The translations under genes were made by a program, and so were the position numbers. A stretch of DNA of 59,932 nucleotides from a virus: positions 1-59,932 of the IMG/VR virus record IMGVR_UViG_3300042560_001663; one strand, given 5' to 3'. The notes below the pieces were generated by a model that did not search any database, was not told the origin of the DNA, and saw only the letters and a list, made by a program, of their open reading frames with translations. Positions 1 through 12,600 of this stretch are shown here, one piece after another (within the stretch, counting starts at the first letter, position 1; each line of letters begins with the position of its first letter).

Positions 1-836
1 GTAGAAGATAAAGTTGGTTGTTTATAAGCAAACACGGCAAAGTTTGGATCAATTCCAGAACGATATAAGTTTAAATCTAACTGATAAGAATTGGATGATG
101 CAAAAGTAATAGATTGAACTACATTTGCACCATTAAGACTAGAGGAGGAAAGTTCTAAATTAGAGCCTATAGGTTGATTCTGTATATCAAAATACTGATT
201 CCCTGCCCAACGATTTTTGTAGGAATTTCCTCTGTCAGAGGTATTAGTAGTGTCCCAAGGATGAAATCCAGATCCACTCATTATATACATTTGAGTATTC
301 GAAGTCGGTTGAAATCCTCTATAAGTATTTCCAAAGTTTTTATTAGACTGAATTGTATGTCTTACAACTCCCCAAGGATATAATGATCCTGCAGTCACAT
401 CTTTATCGTAAAAGGTATTGGTAGATCCATATCCAACTGGAGAAACACCACCAGCAACTTGAACAGTAATTCCAATTCCAGTAGCACCATTTGCAGATCC
501 ACCGATATCCTCTGCGGATAATGTCACATATTCTCCATCAGTATAACCATATCCAGGACGATTAACATAAATTGCATTTACTGGCCCATTATTTCTATAA
601 ACAGCAAAACTTGCTCCAGTCCCGATACCTGTAGTTGTCGCAGGAAAAACATCATAATAATCTGTGTTTGAAGTTCCAACTATTCCACCACCACTATAAG
701 CACTAATACCTGTTACAATGCCAGTTTGAGTTCCTCCGTGCCAACCTAACCAAGTAAATGCTTCTTCAAGTTGTAGAACAACATCAGTTCTTGCCCATCC
801 TGCTGATTTTGAAATTGTAGTTGTTGTAATTGCCAT
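1..836 (-). CDS. Virion structural protein, partial (3' end beyond window)
   Basis: An open frame starts at the ATG at 836 (MAITTTTISKSAGWA) and stays open for about 278 codons to the window edge, so its C terminus is missing. The protein is rich in Gly, Ser, Thr and Asn and carries segments such as RPGYGYTDGEYVTL that resemble the PGxGYT repeats of the giant protein encoded upstream. It starts 8 bases after the fibre gene stops, at the end of the late structural operon, so a tail, neck or fibre-associated role is likely. The precise role is not recognised. Confidence 0.75.
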   Translation of the reverse strand, partial: MAITTTTISKSAGWARTDVVLQLEEAFTWLGWHGGTQTGIVTGISAYSGGGIVGTSNTDYYDVFPATTTGIGTGASFAVYRNNGPVNAIYVNRPGYGYTDGEYVTLSAEDIGGSANGATGIGITVQVAGGVSPVGYGSTNTFYDKDVTAGSLYPWGVVRHTIQSNKNFGNTYRGFQPTSNTQMYIMSGSGFHPWDTTNTSDRGNSYKNRWAGNQYFDIQNQPIGSNLELSSSSLNGANVVQSITFASSNSYQLDLNLYRSGIDPNFAVFAYKQPTLSS

Positions 837-843
837 TTGTTAC

Positions 844-3615
844 TTATGCCTCCAGTTGAAGAATGGTTAGGTTTGCTGTGATTGCTTGAGTAGAACCAGA
901 AAGATTTGTGATTGCTGCATAAATTGTGGTATCAGCAGGATTATCTAAATTACCGCCCATTACAAAAGGAGAAATAATCTGAGTTGTTGAAATACCTGTT
1001 GTAACAACTTCAGCAATCACTCCACTTCCAGGTGATGGATCAATACCAACACTTCTGGATGCATCATTTGATCTTGATGTGCTATCAGTATATAGTCTTA
1101 ACCATCCTGCAGTGGATAAACCAACTTTCATCAGAGCATATGACTTAAATCCAGTGATGTTGGTATTTCCAATTCCATTATTTACTATTGAAGTCGTAAC
1201 TCCAGTGACTGTGGTTCTTGATTGTAAAGAACCGCCAGAAGCAGTAATTGTTGCAATACCCGAATTAAATGTAACATCAAGTCCAGTTCCAAAATTAACT
1301 GTTACTGCGGATCCAACTGGAGTATTATCATCTCTAATTGCGATTCCAGTTCCCGCAGCGGTAACATTTAATAATGCAGAACCATCAATAGCAGGAAGTG
1401 ATCCCGTCAATTGTCCTGCTGGTAGATTAGTGAGTCCTGAACCAGATCCAGAGAATGATGATGCCGTAACTATACCAGAAACTAATGTATCACCAGAAAC
1501 TGTAAGTTTTGATGTTGGATTTGTTGTCCCAAATCCAGCATTTCCAGATCCTACAATTCTAAATCTTTCTAAATCATTGGTTCCTAAAATTAATGGAGCA
1601 TTATCAATATTAAACAGTGAGAGTGAATTTGAAGAAACTGTGGGATAATTGATATTATTATAAGAAGAACCAACTTTTGCAAGGAATCCAACTCCACCAG
1701 AATTGTTTGTAAAATAAAGTTGTCCTGCACCAGTGGATGATGAAGATTGAATATGAATGTCGGGAGCCGAGCCATAAATATGGATTTCTTCATTTGGATT
1801 TGTAGTGCCAATTCCAATTGAAGAATTACTGATTAATCTGGAAGCAGTAACAACTCCAACATTAAGGTTTGGAGTTCCCGCAAGTGCATAAGCAGTTGTT
1901 GCAGCAGATACTGAACTTGCACCAGAAACAGTGGCAATACCTGAAGCAAAAGAAACACTGACATTATTTCCAAAGTCAATAGTTCCAGCGGTTCCAACTG
2001 GTGTTCCATCTTCTCGAACTACAACACCACTTCCAGAACCAGTTACATTAATCAATGCAGATCCATCAATAGCTGGAAGGGCACCAGTTAATTGACTTGC
2101 ATTTAATGTTCCATGGAAACTAGTCGCAGATACAACACCAGCAACTGTGAGTGCTTCTGTAACTATTGTGGTCTTGATACCTACATTGCCACTTGAATTG
2201 ATATACTGACGAATATTTCCTTGACCATCAGCAATAACTACATTGTTTGATGATGTACGGATGTCTAGATTTCCAGAGTTTCCATCATAGGCACCAAGAA
2301 TTACATTATATGAACCTGTAGAAACCTTCTGCCCTGCTCTCTCACCAATACCAATGTTATATTGTCCAGTAGTTGTATCATAGTATGAAAGTTCTCCAAT
2401 ACCAATATTTCTACCAGATCCTCCACTCAAAGATGCAAGAACTTGATCTCCAATTGCAATATTTCTTCCACTTCCAGAACCTGTAGGTAGATTACCAAAT
2501 CTCAAGTTAGAACTAGCATCCGCTTGAATTCTTCCTTGAGAAATTGTAGTAATACCAGAGACATTCAATGATGATGCATTTGCTGTTCCACCAGTAAGAT
2601 TAGTTGCATCTGTGATAGATCCCGAAAAGTTTCCTACAAATGTTGTGGCAGTAACTACTCCAGAAATTAATGCATTACCATTAACAGTAAGGGTGCTTGT
2701 TGGATTTGTGGTTCCTATTCCAACATTAGAAAGTGTATGAATTCCTGCGTTTGTTGATACCCAATATGATTCTCCAGAACCACCTCCACCTGTACTAGTA
2801 ATAGTAACTTTACCAGTACTCTGGTCTATAGAGATTCCAGAACCTGCTTCAATATAAGTTACAATTCCTGTTAATGAAGATCCGTTTCCAGTAGAACTTA
2901 ATAATCCTGTAGTTGCTAAACCAACATAAGTTTCTGTTGCATATGTAGACGTATCAACAGATCCATCTGCCTTTAAAAATTGACTTGAAGTTCCTCCAGT
3001 CTTTACAAATGAAGATGCAGTTACAACTCCAACACTCATTCCAAAACTTGAGGTATTGCCAAGTCCTAATGTATCATTGAGAGTTTGAGAACCTCCCCCA
3101 CCACCAGTTGCAGTAATCGTAACATTGCCAGTTGATTGATCAACAGAAATTCCAGAACCTGCAGTAATATAAGTTACTGCAGCTCCAGTTAAAGTTGCAC
3201 CCCCTAAATTAATAGAAGAAGCATTTATAACTCCAGAATTTCCGTCAATAGTTACCCCTAAACCAACAGTAATTGTATTATTTGTTCCATCTAATGTTAT
3301 TGATGATGTCCCAACCGTAAGAATTCCAGTTATTCTTGCGTCTCCATTAACCCACAAAGAAGTTCCCGATGCACCTACCGAACCAACTTCTAAAGAAAAT
3401 CTTGGATCAATTGTGCCAATACCAACATTGCTTAATGTGTTAATACCAGAAATTGTCTTATCCCAGATAGGTGCAGAAAGTGTGTCAGTACTTCCTGCAC
3501 CCAAATAAGTATAAAGTTCTAGAAAATTACTATTGATTTTTCCGCCAGCAGCACGTAGGGAGTCTCCCGTTCCATCATTTCCTATAGCACCAGTGTTTAT
3601 TCCTAGTCTTGCCAT
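844..3615 (-). CDS. Repeat-rich tail fibre-like structural protein (923 aa)
   Basis: The protein begins MARLGINTGAIGNDGTGDSL and is built of recurring modules of the type NVGIGTTNPTSTLTVNG, VVTATTF and GSALLNVTG, with Gly/Ser/Thr-rich beta-strand repeats throughout. This architecture is typical of trimeric cyanophage tail fibres or adhesins, which contact the host surface. No C-terminal chaperone domain of endosialidase type is evident. It follows the giant baseplate-associated gene after 25 bases and has its own late-type promoter (TCTAAATA) about 22 bases before the ATG. The receptor cannot be inferred. Confidence 0.8.
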   Translation of the reverse strand: MARLGINTGAIGNDGTGDSLRAAGGKINSNFLELYTYLGAGSTDTLSAPIWDKTISGINTLSNVGIGTIDPRFSLEVGSVGASGTSLWVNGDARITGILTVGTSSITLDGTNNTITVGLGVTIDGNSGVINASSINLGGATLTGAAVTYITAGSGISVDQSTGNVTITATGGGGGSQTLNDTLGLGNTSSFGMSVGVVTASSFVKTGGTSSQFLKADGSVDTSTYATETYVGLATTGLLSSTGNGSSLTGIVTYIEAGSGISIDQSTGKVTITSTGGGGSGESYWVSTNAGIHTLSNVGIGTTNPTSTLTVNGNALISGVVTATTFVGNFSGSITDATNLTGGTANASSLNVSGITTISQGRIQADASSNLRFGNLPTGSGSGRNIAIGDQVLASLSGGSGRNIGIGELSYYDTTTGQYNIGIGERAGQKVSTGSYNVILGAYDGNSGNLDIRTSSNNVVIADGQGNIRQYINSSGNVGIKTTIVTEALTVAGVVSATSFHGTLNASQLTGALPAIDGSALINVTGSGSGVVVREDGTPVGTAGTIDFGNNVSVSFASGIATVSGASSVSAATTAYALAGTPNLNVGVVTASRLISNSSIGIGTTNPNEEIHIYGSAPDIHIQSSSSTGAGQLYFTNNSGGVGFLAKVGSSYNNINYPTVSSNSLSLFNIDNAPLILGTNDLERFRIVGSGNAGFGTTNPTSKLTVSGDTLVSGIVTASSFSGSGSGLTNLPAGQLTGSLPAIDGSALLNVTAAGTGIAIRDDNTPVGSAVTVNFGTGLDVTFNSGIATITASGGSLQSRTTVTGVTTSIVNNGIGNTNITGFKSYALMKVGLSTAGWLRLYTDSTSRSNDASRSVGIDPSPGSGVIAEVVTTGISTTQIISPFVMGGNLDNPADTTIYAAITNLSGSTQAITANLTILQLEA

Positions 3616-3637
3616 TACTGCGACTTTATTGTAGAAA

Positions 3638-3645
3638 TATTTAGA
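3638..3645 (-). promoter_or_regulatory. T4-type late promoter (TCTAAATA)
   Basis: TCTAAATA on the minus strand, about 22 bases before the fibre gene ATG and overlapping the stop of the giant gene. It matches the NNTAAATA late-promoter core used by the gp55-gp33-gp45 sigma system of T4-like phages, and has the same spacing as the other late sites in this window. Confidence 0.55.
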
Positions 3646-6600
3646 CTATGTAATTTCTGAATTTTAGTGATGATGTTCTTTGAACTACTGCCGAAGTAGT
3701 AATTCCACCAATTCCCATATTTCCGTAGAAATTAAATTGATTTTCTTCACTTCTATTTTTTAAATCAATTTTACCCCAACTAAAATTACCAAAAGAAGGT
3801 GATGTTGTAATAATTCCAGTATACCCAGATCCAGAAGTTTTAAGAGAATCAAATTTAAATACTTCAGAATCAAAAGTAATATTTGTAGAACTAAAATCTA
3901 TAGTTATTCCAATTCCAGTAATTCTAGTATAGATTCGTTTTACAAAAGTTGTACCAATACCAACCACATCAGTTTCTGTAACAAAAATACTATCAACCTG
4001 ATAGACATTATCTATGAATTGAGTGCCTACACCAATAACATTAGTATCAAAATCTAATGATTTTATTGATGTTGATGCTAATCCAACATTTGAATCGTAA
4101 ACTACAAAATAATCATTAACATTAAGTGAACTTATAGTAATTGCAGTTCCTACTAAAGATTGATTTCTGAGGAAAGAATCTTCGGGAATATACAAATCAA
4201 AAATAAATTTATCGATTGAATCTTGTGTCGTTGTTCCAAATCCAACTATAATTCCAGAATCTCCGGAGTATGAAGAAACCTGATTAGTTTCAATAATTGG
4301 TGTTGGTGATGATATAAGGACAGATGGTGGATTTGTACTTGTATATCCAGATCCTGGATTTGTAATTGAGATTCCTGCCACAGTCCCAGCAGCACTAATA
4401 ATTGCAGAACCAAATGCCTGAGTTGAAGTATTAACTCCAATAGTTGATCCGAAACTAACTGTAGCAGTTGTATATCCAACACCACCATCAGAAATAGCAA
4501 CAGATAAAATTGTACCCATTCCAGAAACAATAGCAGTTCCAATTGCACCCGATTTAGGATCCTGTGATATTAGTTTTATACTCTTTTGAAAAGTTAAAGA
4601 AACATCATTTTCATTTTGAGAGTCAAAGAATGGTTTCAAATTATCAACATAAATTGTTGTTGAACCAATGCCAACAGATTTAATAATATATGCAAAAGGA
4701 TTAATAATTGGTTCATATAATTCCCTATCTTTTCCTACTTCCTTCTCGTTGATAATTTTATCTTCAGTTTGTCTACACCAAGTAACTGGTCTAACTAATC
4801 TTGAATCATTTGATAAACCTGGGCCATAGTAAGGTAAGGTTTTAACTAAATCTACTGATTTTAGAAAATCGACAGTTCTTTCTGTTTCTTGTAACAATTC
4901 GGTTTGGCCTAAAATTGCATCATAACCAATCGTCAATTCATCGCCAGATTTAATAGTTTCTAAAATATTTCTTTCGATGACATCTACTGATCCAGTTCCT
5001 TTATAAAAAATAATCTTACAAGTATCACCAATTCTTGGAGGTTCTGTAAATGTAATTACACTGCCACCGGCAAATTCAAACCCAATTCCAGGAACTTGTA
5101 ATACATCATTTAAAAATACCAAAAGATTATCTTGAATATTAATGTTTGATCCTATTGCAGATCTTAATGAAATCAATGATCCTGCAACTAATAGTGGGAA
5201 AATAGTTCTAGAACCATCAAATAAATTTTCAGGAGTATCTAAAACCTGAAGTTCTCCGATTGACCATCCAGTAAACTTATCAGTAATAGTTTTTTGAATA
5301 GAAATTTGAAATTCTTTGAAAGTTTTTGTTGGATCTGTAGGAATGCCAACAGTTCCACCAACAGAAACTGTAAGTATTTCTCCCTGACCATATCCATATC
5401 CAAGATTTTTAATTTCAAAATCTATCACACTTGACCCTTGTCCAACTACCACATCAATAGTTGCCTGACTTCCCAATCCAGATAAAGAATCGGCACTATA
5501 GATTAGTGGCAGATCCGAATAAGAAAGTGGATCATCGATTATTACATATGGTGGGTTTGAAGAAGTATATCCTGTTCCTGGATTTGTAATTGAAACTCCA
5601 ACAATGTGCCCATTATTTACAATTGCAGTTCCAATGAATTGTATTGAGAGTGTATCTGTACTTGATGTTGCAACACCAACTCTTACTGTCTGAAGACCAG
5701 ATCTATACCCAGAACCACTATTACCAATGCTGACAGATGAAATCGTGCCCAAACCAGAAACAATCGCAGTCCCACCAGCAGATACTAAAGGTTGATATCC
5801 AAAACCTTCAGTAGAACCAACCGAAATAATTATACCACCAGCGGGTATAGATGCAGTATTAACATCATATGCAATTGACGTTGCACCACCAACGAAGGTA
5901 ATAGACGTTATCCCAATAGATTCTGTAAGATAATAATTATTTGTTAATCCTGGACCTTGAAAAATGTCATTAATTAAAATGATGGAATTTTCAGATGAAA
6001 TGTCAGAAGTATTTGATCCATTTGATTTTAAAGTAAATGATTTAGTTTTTCCATTAAACTGTTCCGAAATATCATCAAATATATAATTTCTGTAATATGT
6101 CTCATTTGCACTATCAGATATTCCAGATTTTAGGAATGTTCTCCCTTGAAATTTGGAACTAGTTGTTATCCCTACCCAATCCCTTTCATCTGGGCTTTCT
6201 GTAGAATTTGAAAGGGGAACATTTCCATAAGGAGCTTCTGAAAAATTTAGCGTATTATCTATAATATTATAATTTCCTACAACTTTTGTAACAAGTGTTC
6301 CCGTTGAATATCCTGCAATAGTCGTTCCCATCCAAGGTCTTCTAACTCTAAAAATATTTGTATTCGCCACTCCAACAGATTCAATTTTCATAATTTCATT
6401 ACCAATCTTAATCAAGTCTCCACCAAAAAATGAAGTTATTCCTGCAACATATATCAAATCGTCCGTAGTAAATACATTTTTTGATAATATTGTTGTTTGG
6501 GCTGTTGATGTAATTGGTGATTGTATAATATTATCAATTGCAATTATCGCTTTAGCATTTTGATTATTTGCAGTAAATGTATGAGTAGTTCCTATTCCAA

Positions 6601-9600
6601 CAGACGTTAAATCTAAAATTTTTGGTATGAATTTTAAAGCATCTTCTGCACTTTTTGCCAATTTAATTGTATTTTCATTAACCTTCACAATATAAACTGT
6701 TGATGGTAATTTATTAGTAATTCCTATTCCAACACCAAAATCAGTTGTACCTATACCTATAGATTGAGTTGTTCCTGCACCTGGATTTGTATAAGTAATT
6801 TTTTCTCCAGTAACAAAAAAGTGATTGGGAATAGTGATAGTATCCAAAGAAGTGTTTACAATAAGCGGACTACTTCCGTCAAAATCTCTTTTGAAAATTT
6901 GATTTCCTTTGTGGTTCAAAGGGAAATCACGTTTAATATCACTCTCGGTTCCAAAATAGGTTCCATAATTTGTTTCTATACTTCCATTATTAAGTGATAA
7001 TATATCTTTTTCATCATCTTGATGTCTTAATGCGTTAGAAAATCCAACAATTCTAGTATCAATATTTGGTAATGGAGTGAAAGTAAGTTCTGTTACTAAA
7101 CCATTTTTTCTGAATCCAAAAGTTCCCAATCCAGAATTGGTTTCAATGTTTCCAAATTCAAGAATATACGTTTCACCTGGGTTTTCATCAGTTTGATCGT
7201 CCAAAAGAACAATTTCAGATAATTGATACCTATTATTTGTAGTATCAGCAACTTGAATTAAACAATATGAACAATCGTAATCTTTTAGATATTCAATTAT
7301 AGGAGTTTCAGTTGGGGATATAGATGATAATATTGAAGTTGAAATACCTTGAAGTTCGGCGTGTTTCATATCATATGCATCAATTCCGAAAAAAGTTCCT
7401 CCCAATAATGTTTGGAAAGTATTAATCGTTACTGCAATTCCTGTATTTGGATAAAAATCAATTTTTAATTCTGATCCCGAAATATAGGGATGATAAGTTC
7501 CCAATCCAGAACTAGAATATGGGTTTAATGAATCATTTGTAATTTGGCCATATTGCAATAATTCAACGTTAATTCCATCGTGTACGATATTAAGTTCATC
7601 AAATTCATATTGTCCATTAGAACCTGCAATTTCAACTAAAACTTTTGCAGAATTATATGTTGTTCCAATTCCAACAATGCTTGTTGATCCAGAAGATACA
7701 AATTCACTACTAGTTTTTATTATTACAAAATCTCCAAAACTAGATGTACCAATTCCTAGCATTGAATCTTTTAGATTGTATGATAATGTAGTAATATTAT
7801 AATTATTAATCGAATATTTTACTGGATTAAAGGTTAGAACTCCTTCAGTTCCTTCAATAAAAAAGTCGAAAGACCCCAAATCATATGAAGATTCTAATCT
7901 TGCATATTGATTAAGATACCCAACTCCTTTAGAATGTAGCAAAGAAACTAACATTAATTGTCTTTGTCCAGTAAATCTTCTATCACTTACAAAAGTAACA
8001 TATTTTTGTGCTCTTGCATTAAAAAGTGAAAATCTATGAACTTCAGAAAATCTTGTAAATCTTGGATTGCTGCTAAATTGTGAACTTATATCATCAATTG
8101 ATAAAACTCTATTACCAATAGATTCAAAATAATCAGTTAGAATTCTACTGGAAAATGTGATTTCATCAGAAAAATATCTTTCGGAAATTGAAAGAGAATT
8201 TTCTTTTACTAAATCAAAATCTGTTACACAATTCAAATCCGCAGATCCAACTATATCTACAACAACATCTACATAAGTTTTTTCTGTAGAAATTCCTATG
8301 GACATAGAATTAGAATTTTTTGTTTCTAATTGATATTCCGAAAACTTTTTAAATCCAGTTGTATGATTTAAAGTACTAACCGCATCTTTCCAAGAATCAT
8401 AACTTACTGAAGATTTAATTGAATATGAGAAATTTTGATAGAAATCACTATCCTGAATTCTTTCGGAGTTGAGATTTAAGAATCCAGCACTCGTTTGCCA
8501 TCCATTATTAACTAATGATGAAGAGTCTAAATTAAAAAATGAATCTGTTGTATCCACTAAACTTGCTATTCCTTGAGTTTTTGAAGTTAATCCTTCAACA
8601 ATCTCTCCTGGAATAAAATTTTCTTTTGATACTGCTCTTAATTGATTTGTTATTGGGTTCCACCCATCAACATAACCAAAAGTAGAATTAGATTTAATAT
8701 TTTCCCCAATAAAGTAATTATTTTTTTGCAGTTCGACATTAAAAGTTGGAAAATATTTTTCAGGAATTATTCTTCCCGACGAATTAACAGGATCATAATT
8801 TCCTGGAACTTGTGATTCGGACAATAAACCATTTAAACTATAAGATACAGATCCTATTCCACCTCTATTTTCAGTCACAGAAGTGAGAGTGAACAATTTA
8901 TAATTATAATTTTCGGAATTATAGCCAATACCAGTCGAACCTACTCCCACACTAACATTTTCGATCATAACTTTGTCATTCACTTTAAATGGGAATGAAT
9001 CTGATGTACTAAATCCAACAGATAAAGTAACAGTTACTTCTTTGTTTAGTGAATTATACTTTATAGATCCTATACCAACACCATTTGAATTTTGTATGGG
9101 TAAAATAATTGGAGAGACATTACTTAAACTATATGCATTTTTGCGTATTTCTACATCATTGCTTCCTAAAGTATATTTTAGATCAATTTCTGGAATAAGT
9201 TCGTTTGTTTTTCCATCAAATACTAAAAGTTTTGGTGATGTATTATAACCTCTACCAAAAGAATTAATTCCTACGGATTTAAGTGATGATAAAGGTTCTA
9301 TCTTTACAATTTGATTTAATGAAATACTTGGTCTTAGAGTAAAATCACTTGGAAAATCAAATCCAATATCATTAATTTTTGTTTTTTTAATATTTCCGAT
9401 CGAATAACTCGATGCCTCTAACAGAGCATTTTTCCCGAATTGAGAAACAATCGTAGAAATTCCAGGCAAAGCATAATAATTTCTGCCCTTATTAACTATT
9501 TCTACTTCAAATATTGGACCAAGAGCATTTATTGAATCTGTGTTATATTCAATATTTGAAGAGGAATCGGCATAAAAAATATTTTCTGGTGTTTGTGGTA

Positions 9601-12600
9601 ATGTATATGTAAATGATGTAGATGAAAGAGAAGTTATTGTTTGTTTTCCATTATACTTACTGGAAGTAATTTCAATTTGATTATTAAAAATTACCTCAGA
9701 ATCTATATTAATTTTTTTCTTTTCTTCTGGAAGAACATCGTCATAAACTGGAGTTAATTTATAATATAACTTGTTTGGAATATCATCATTAATAGTTAAA
9801 GTAACCTTTGCATCACTTGTAACTCCAACTATTCCCGTTTTTTGAACTTCGAATTGATTTTTTTTCTTACTTGATTCAAATTTTTGAGTAAAATTGCTGT
9901 CTTTATAAAAATCTAAACTAAATGCTGGATATCTTTGAGATTGATTCGCATAAGAAAGAGAAGAATCTGCTAAATCAAAAATAGCAGTTGAATTTTTATA
10001 GAGTGTTATTGGTGGATTAACTGGTAAAATCGTTCCAAATGAAGAACTTGTAATTCCTACAGGTATTGGTTTTATTATCGTTGCAGTATAAAAAGTATCG
10101 GATAATTTGATATTATTTTTATCTACTCTTATTACATAATATTCTTTCTCACTTTGTAAACCACCCGCGGGTGAAGATGATGTATGTATTACCTTTTGTC
10201 CGTTATATAACTGGTGATCTTGTATGGTGATAGTATTCGTAAATGTATTGACACCGACAGAAACAAACGTCTTTGGATTGATTCCTATTTTTCTATTGTA
10301 ATCATTATATTTTACAGTAAATGTCGTCGAAATTGATGGATTAACGTTAACATAAACGGTATCATTATTATTCAATCCGTGAGTTGATGAGCAAGAAACT
10401 GTAACAAGATTTCTTTCAATTGTTCCAGAAATTACATCAAAATTAGTTTTAAAGCTATGATAGACTCCAGATCCCAATCCCATAAAATATAATGTAGATT
10501 GAGATCTTTGAGTACTAGCAATACCAACAAAAGTACCAGTAGATCCAAGTCCAACTTGAACCGTAGATATACCAATCAAATCATTAGAAATTTTTGCAAC
10601 ATAAACGTTTGATTGGTTGGCAAGAGTGGTAGTTCCAATTCCTGTTGATGAAACTACTAAAGATAATCCACCATTGTTTGAATAGGTAACAAGATCACCA
10701 GTCTCTAGTCCGTGATTTGGAATATAAATTGTTTTAGTTGGAATAAAAATTTGAGTTATTCCTGCTCCAGGATTGCTAAATGTGATAGTTGTACCAATAC
10801 CAACTCCAGATAGAGATCCAAGTCCAACAGAATCTATTGGATCAAAATATAATTCGGTATTAATTCGATAATCATAAGAAGTTTTATAACCTACATTAAT
10901 AATTAATTTTCTCGAATCCTCCTTGAGTTGAGTTGATGATGTATGAGCAGAACCAATTGTCCCCTGATATGATCGAATAACTCTAATTCTTGAATTTAGA
11001 CTATCAACATTGAGGACTTTTAATTTTTCATTCTCAATAGAAAGAATATCATTTTCTTTTATATTTGGATATTTTAAATTACCAGAAACCTTGATGTAAG
11101 TAATAATTCCAGTCACTCCAGCACTTTCAATGCCAGTGACCACAGTTCCTGAATTTATAACACTTAGAATATTTGTTGATATTCCTGCTTTATATGACCC
11201 CTCTATCAAAGAAGATGTTGTATTTAATCCATAAACAGACACAAAGTCACCATTTTTAAAATTATGTGGTTCATTTGCAATAATTATGTAATCACCATTA
11301 TTTCCTGTTGGGTATATTTCTGCATTAGAAATAGTACTAGATGCAACACTTACTGAAGATACATATTTTCCCTCAATTTTGGAAATTTTGGCACTTAAAT
11401 TATAACCTTGAGTACCTGTATTATTAAAAATAATAGAATCATTAACTTTATAGTTTTGCCCTCCCGTTACAATTCCTATTGATTCTACTGAACCAGGAGA
11501 TGCAAATTCAACATCTATTGTTTGATTTAAATTGTTTGGTGCAGTTATGTATGAATATGAAGCTTCATCATTTATTAAATTATAAAAATAAGTGTTTCTT
11601 AACCACCCAGTCTCATTTAAGTCAATATCATCCTGATTTGATTTTTTTGCAAAATTAAATTCTATTGGTTTTGATTTAAAGTAATTACCAATTAAATATG
11701 GAAATTTTGGTTGCTTGTAAGTTGCAAATTTTCCACTACTATCAGAAAATTCTTCTAAAGTAGAAAAGTATGCATAAGTTCCTTCTGGAAATTCTGGAGT
11801 AACGCAAAATCTTCCATTATTCTCATCAAGAAATCTATCATCACTTTTTTTATAAAAGGTAAAATCTTCTACAAAAAAACCAAGATCGAAAGAATTTATA
11901 GATGGCCTATTTGGTTTTGGAGATTCATCACGATCATATCCGGACTTAAGTTGAGTGACAACTCCTCCCGTTTTTGTTATATACCCATATGGACCATAAA
12001 TTGGATTACCATCATATGCCCACCCAATAATGGGAGAATGACTTGTTGTATCTACTTCTACATTATTTTGCTTTATTAAATCAGTTTTTCCATATACTTT
12101 ATTTCCACTCTGATCTGATGGTTGAATTATCTCTCTTAATTTTCTTGGAGCATATAAATGGGAATATTGAAGTCCAAAGCTCTCATTTAACCCATTGGAA
12201 ATAATACCATCATCAGAAGTTATTGAAGAATAATATTTTTTAAATAAATTAATTGTCCAAGATTGTATCTTTGCTACAAATTCTGCCGAAGAACCTGAAG
12301 GAATTATATCTACAGAGGTTGATTCTGGTGAATATCCTATCCCATTTTCAATTACTTTTACAGATGTCAATTGATTATTGGTGATTATTGGAGTTAAAAC
12401 AGCGCCAGTTCCTGTTCCATTTATTATTAAACTTGGAGGAGAATTATATTCTGATCCAGTATTATCAATTAACACTTCAGTAATTTTCCCGTCAGTAGAA
12501 ACGATGGGATTTAACTGTGCAGATTTTCCAGATTTTAAAACAAAAGATGGTTGCCTATAAAAATTAATTATTTCCGAGGATCCATATCCAATTCCACCCG

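Noticed and set aside
1079-1648. Plus-strand 189-codon frame opposite the fibre gene
   Set aside because: It is antisense to a repeat-rich coding sequence whose codon pattern leaves the reverse frame open; no promoter or ribosome site.
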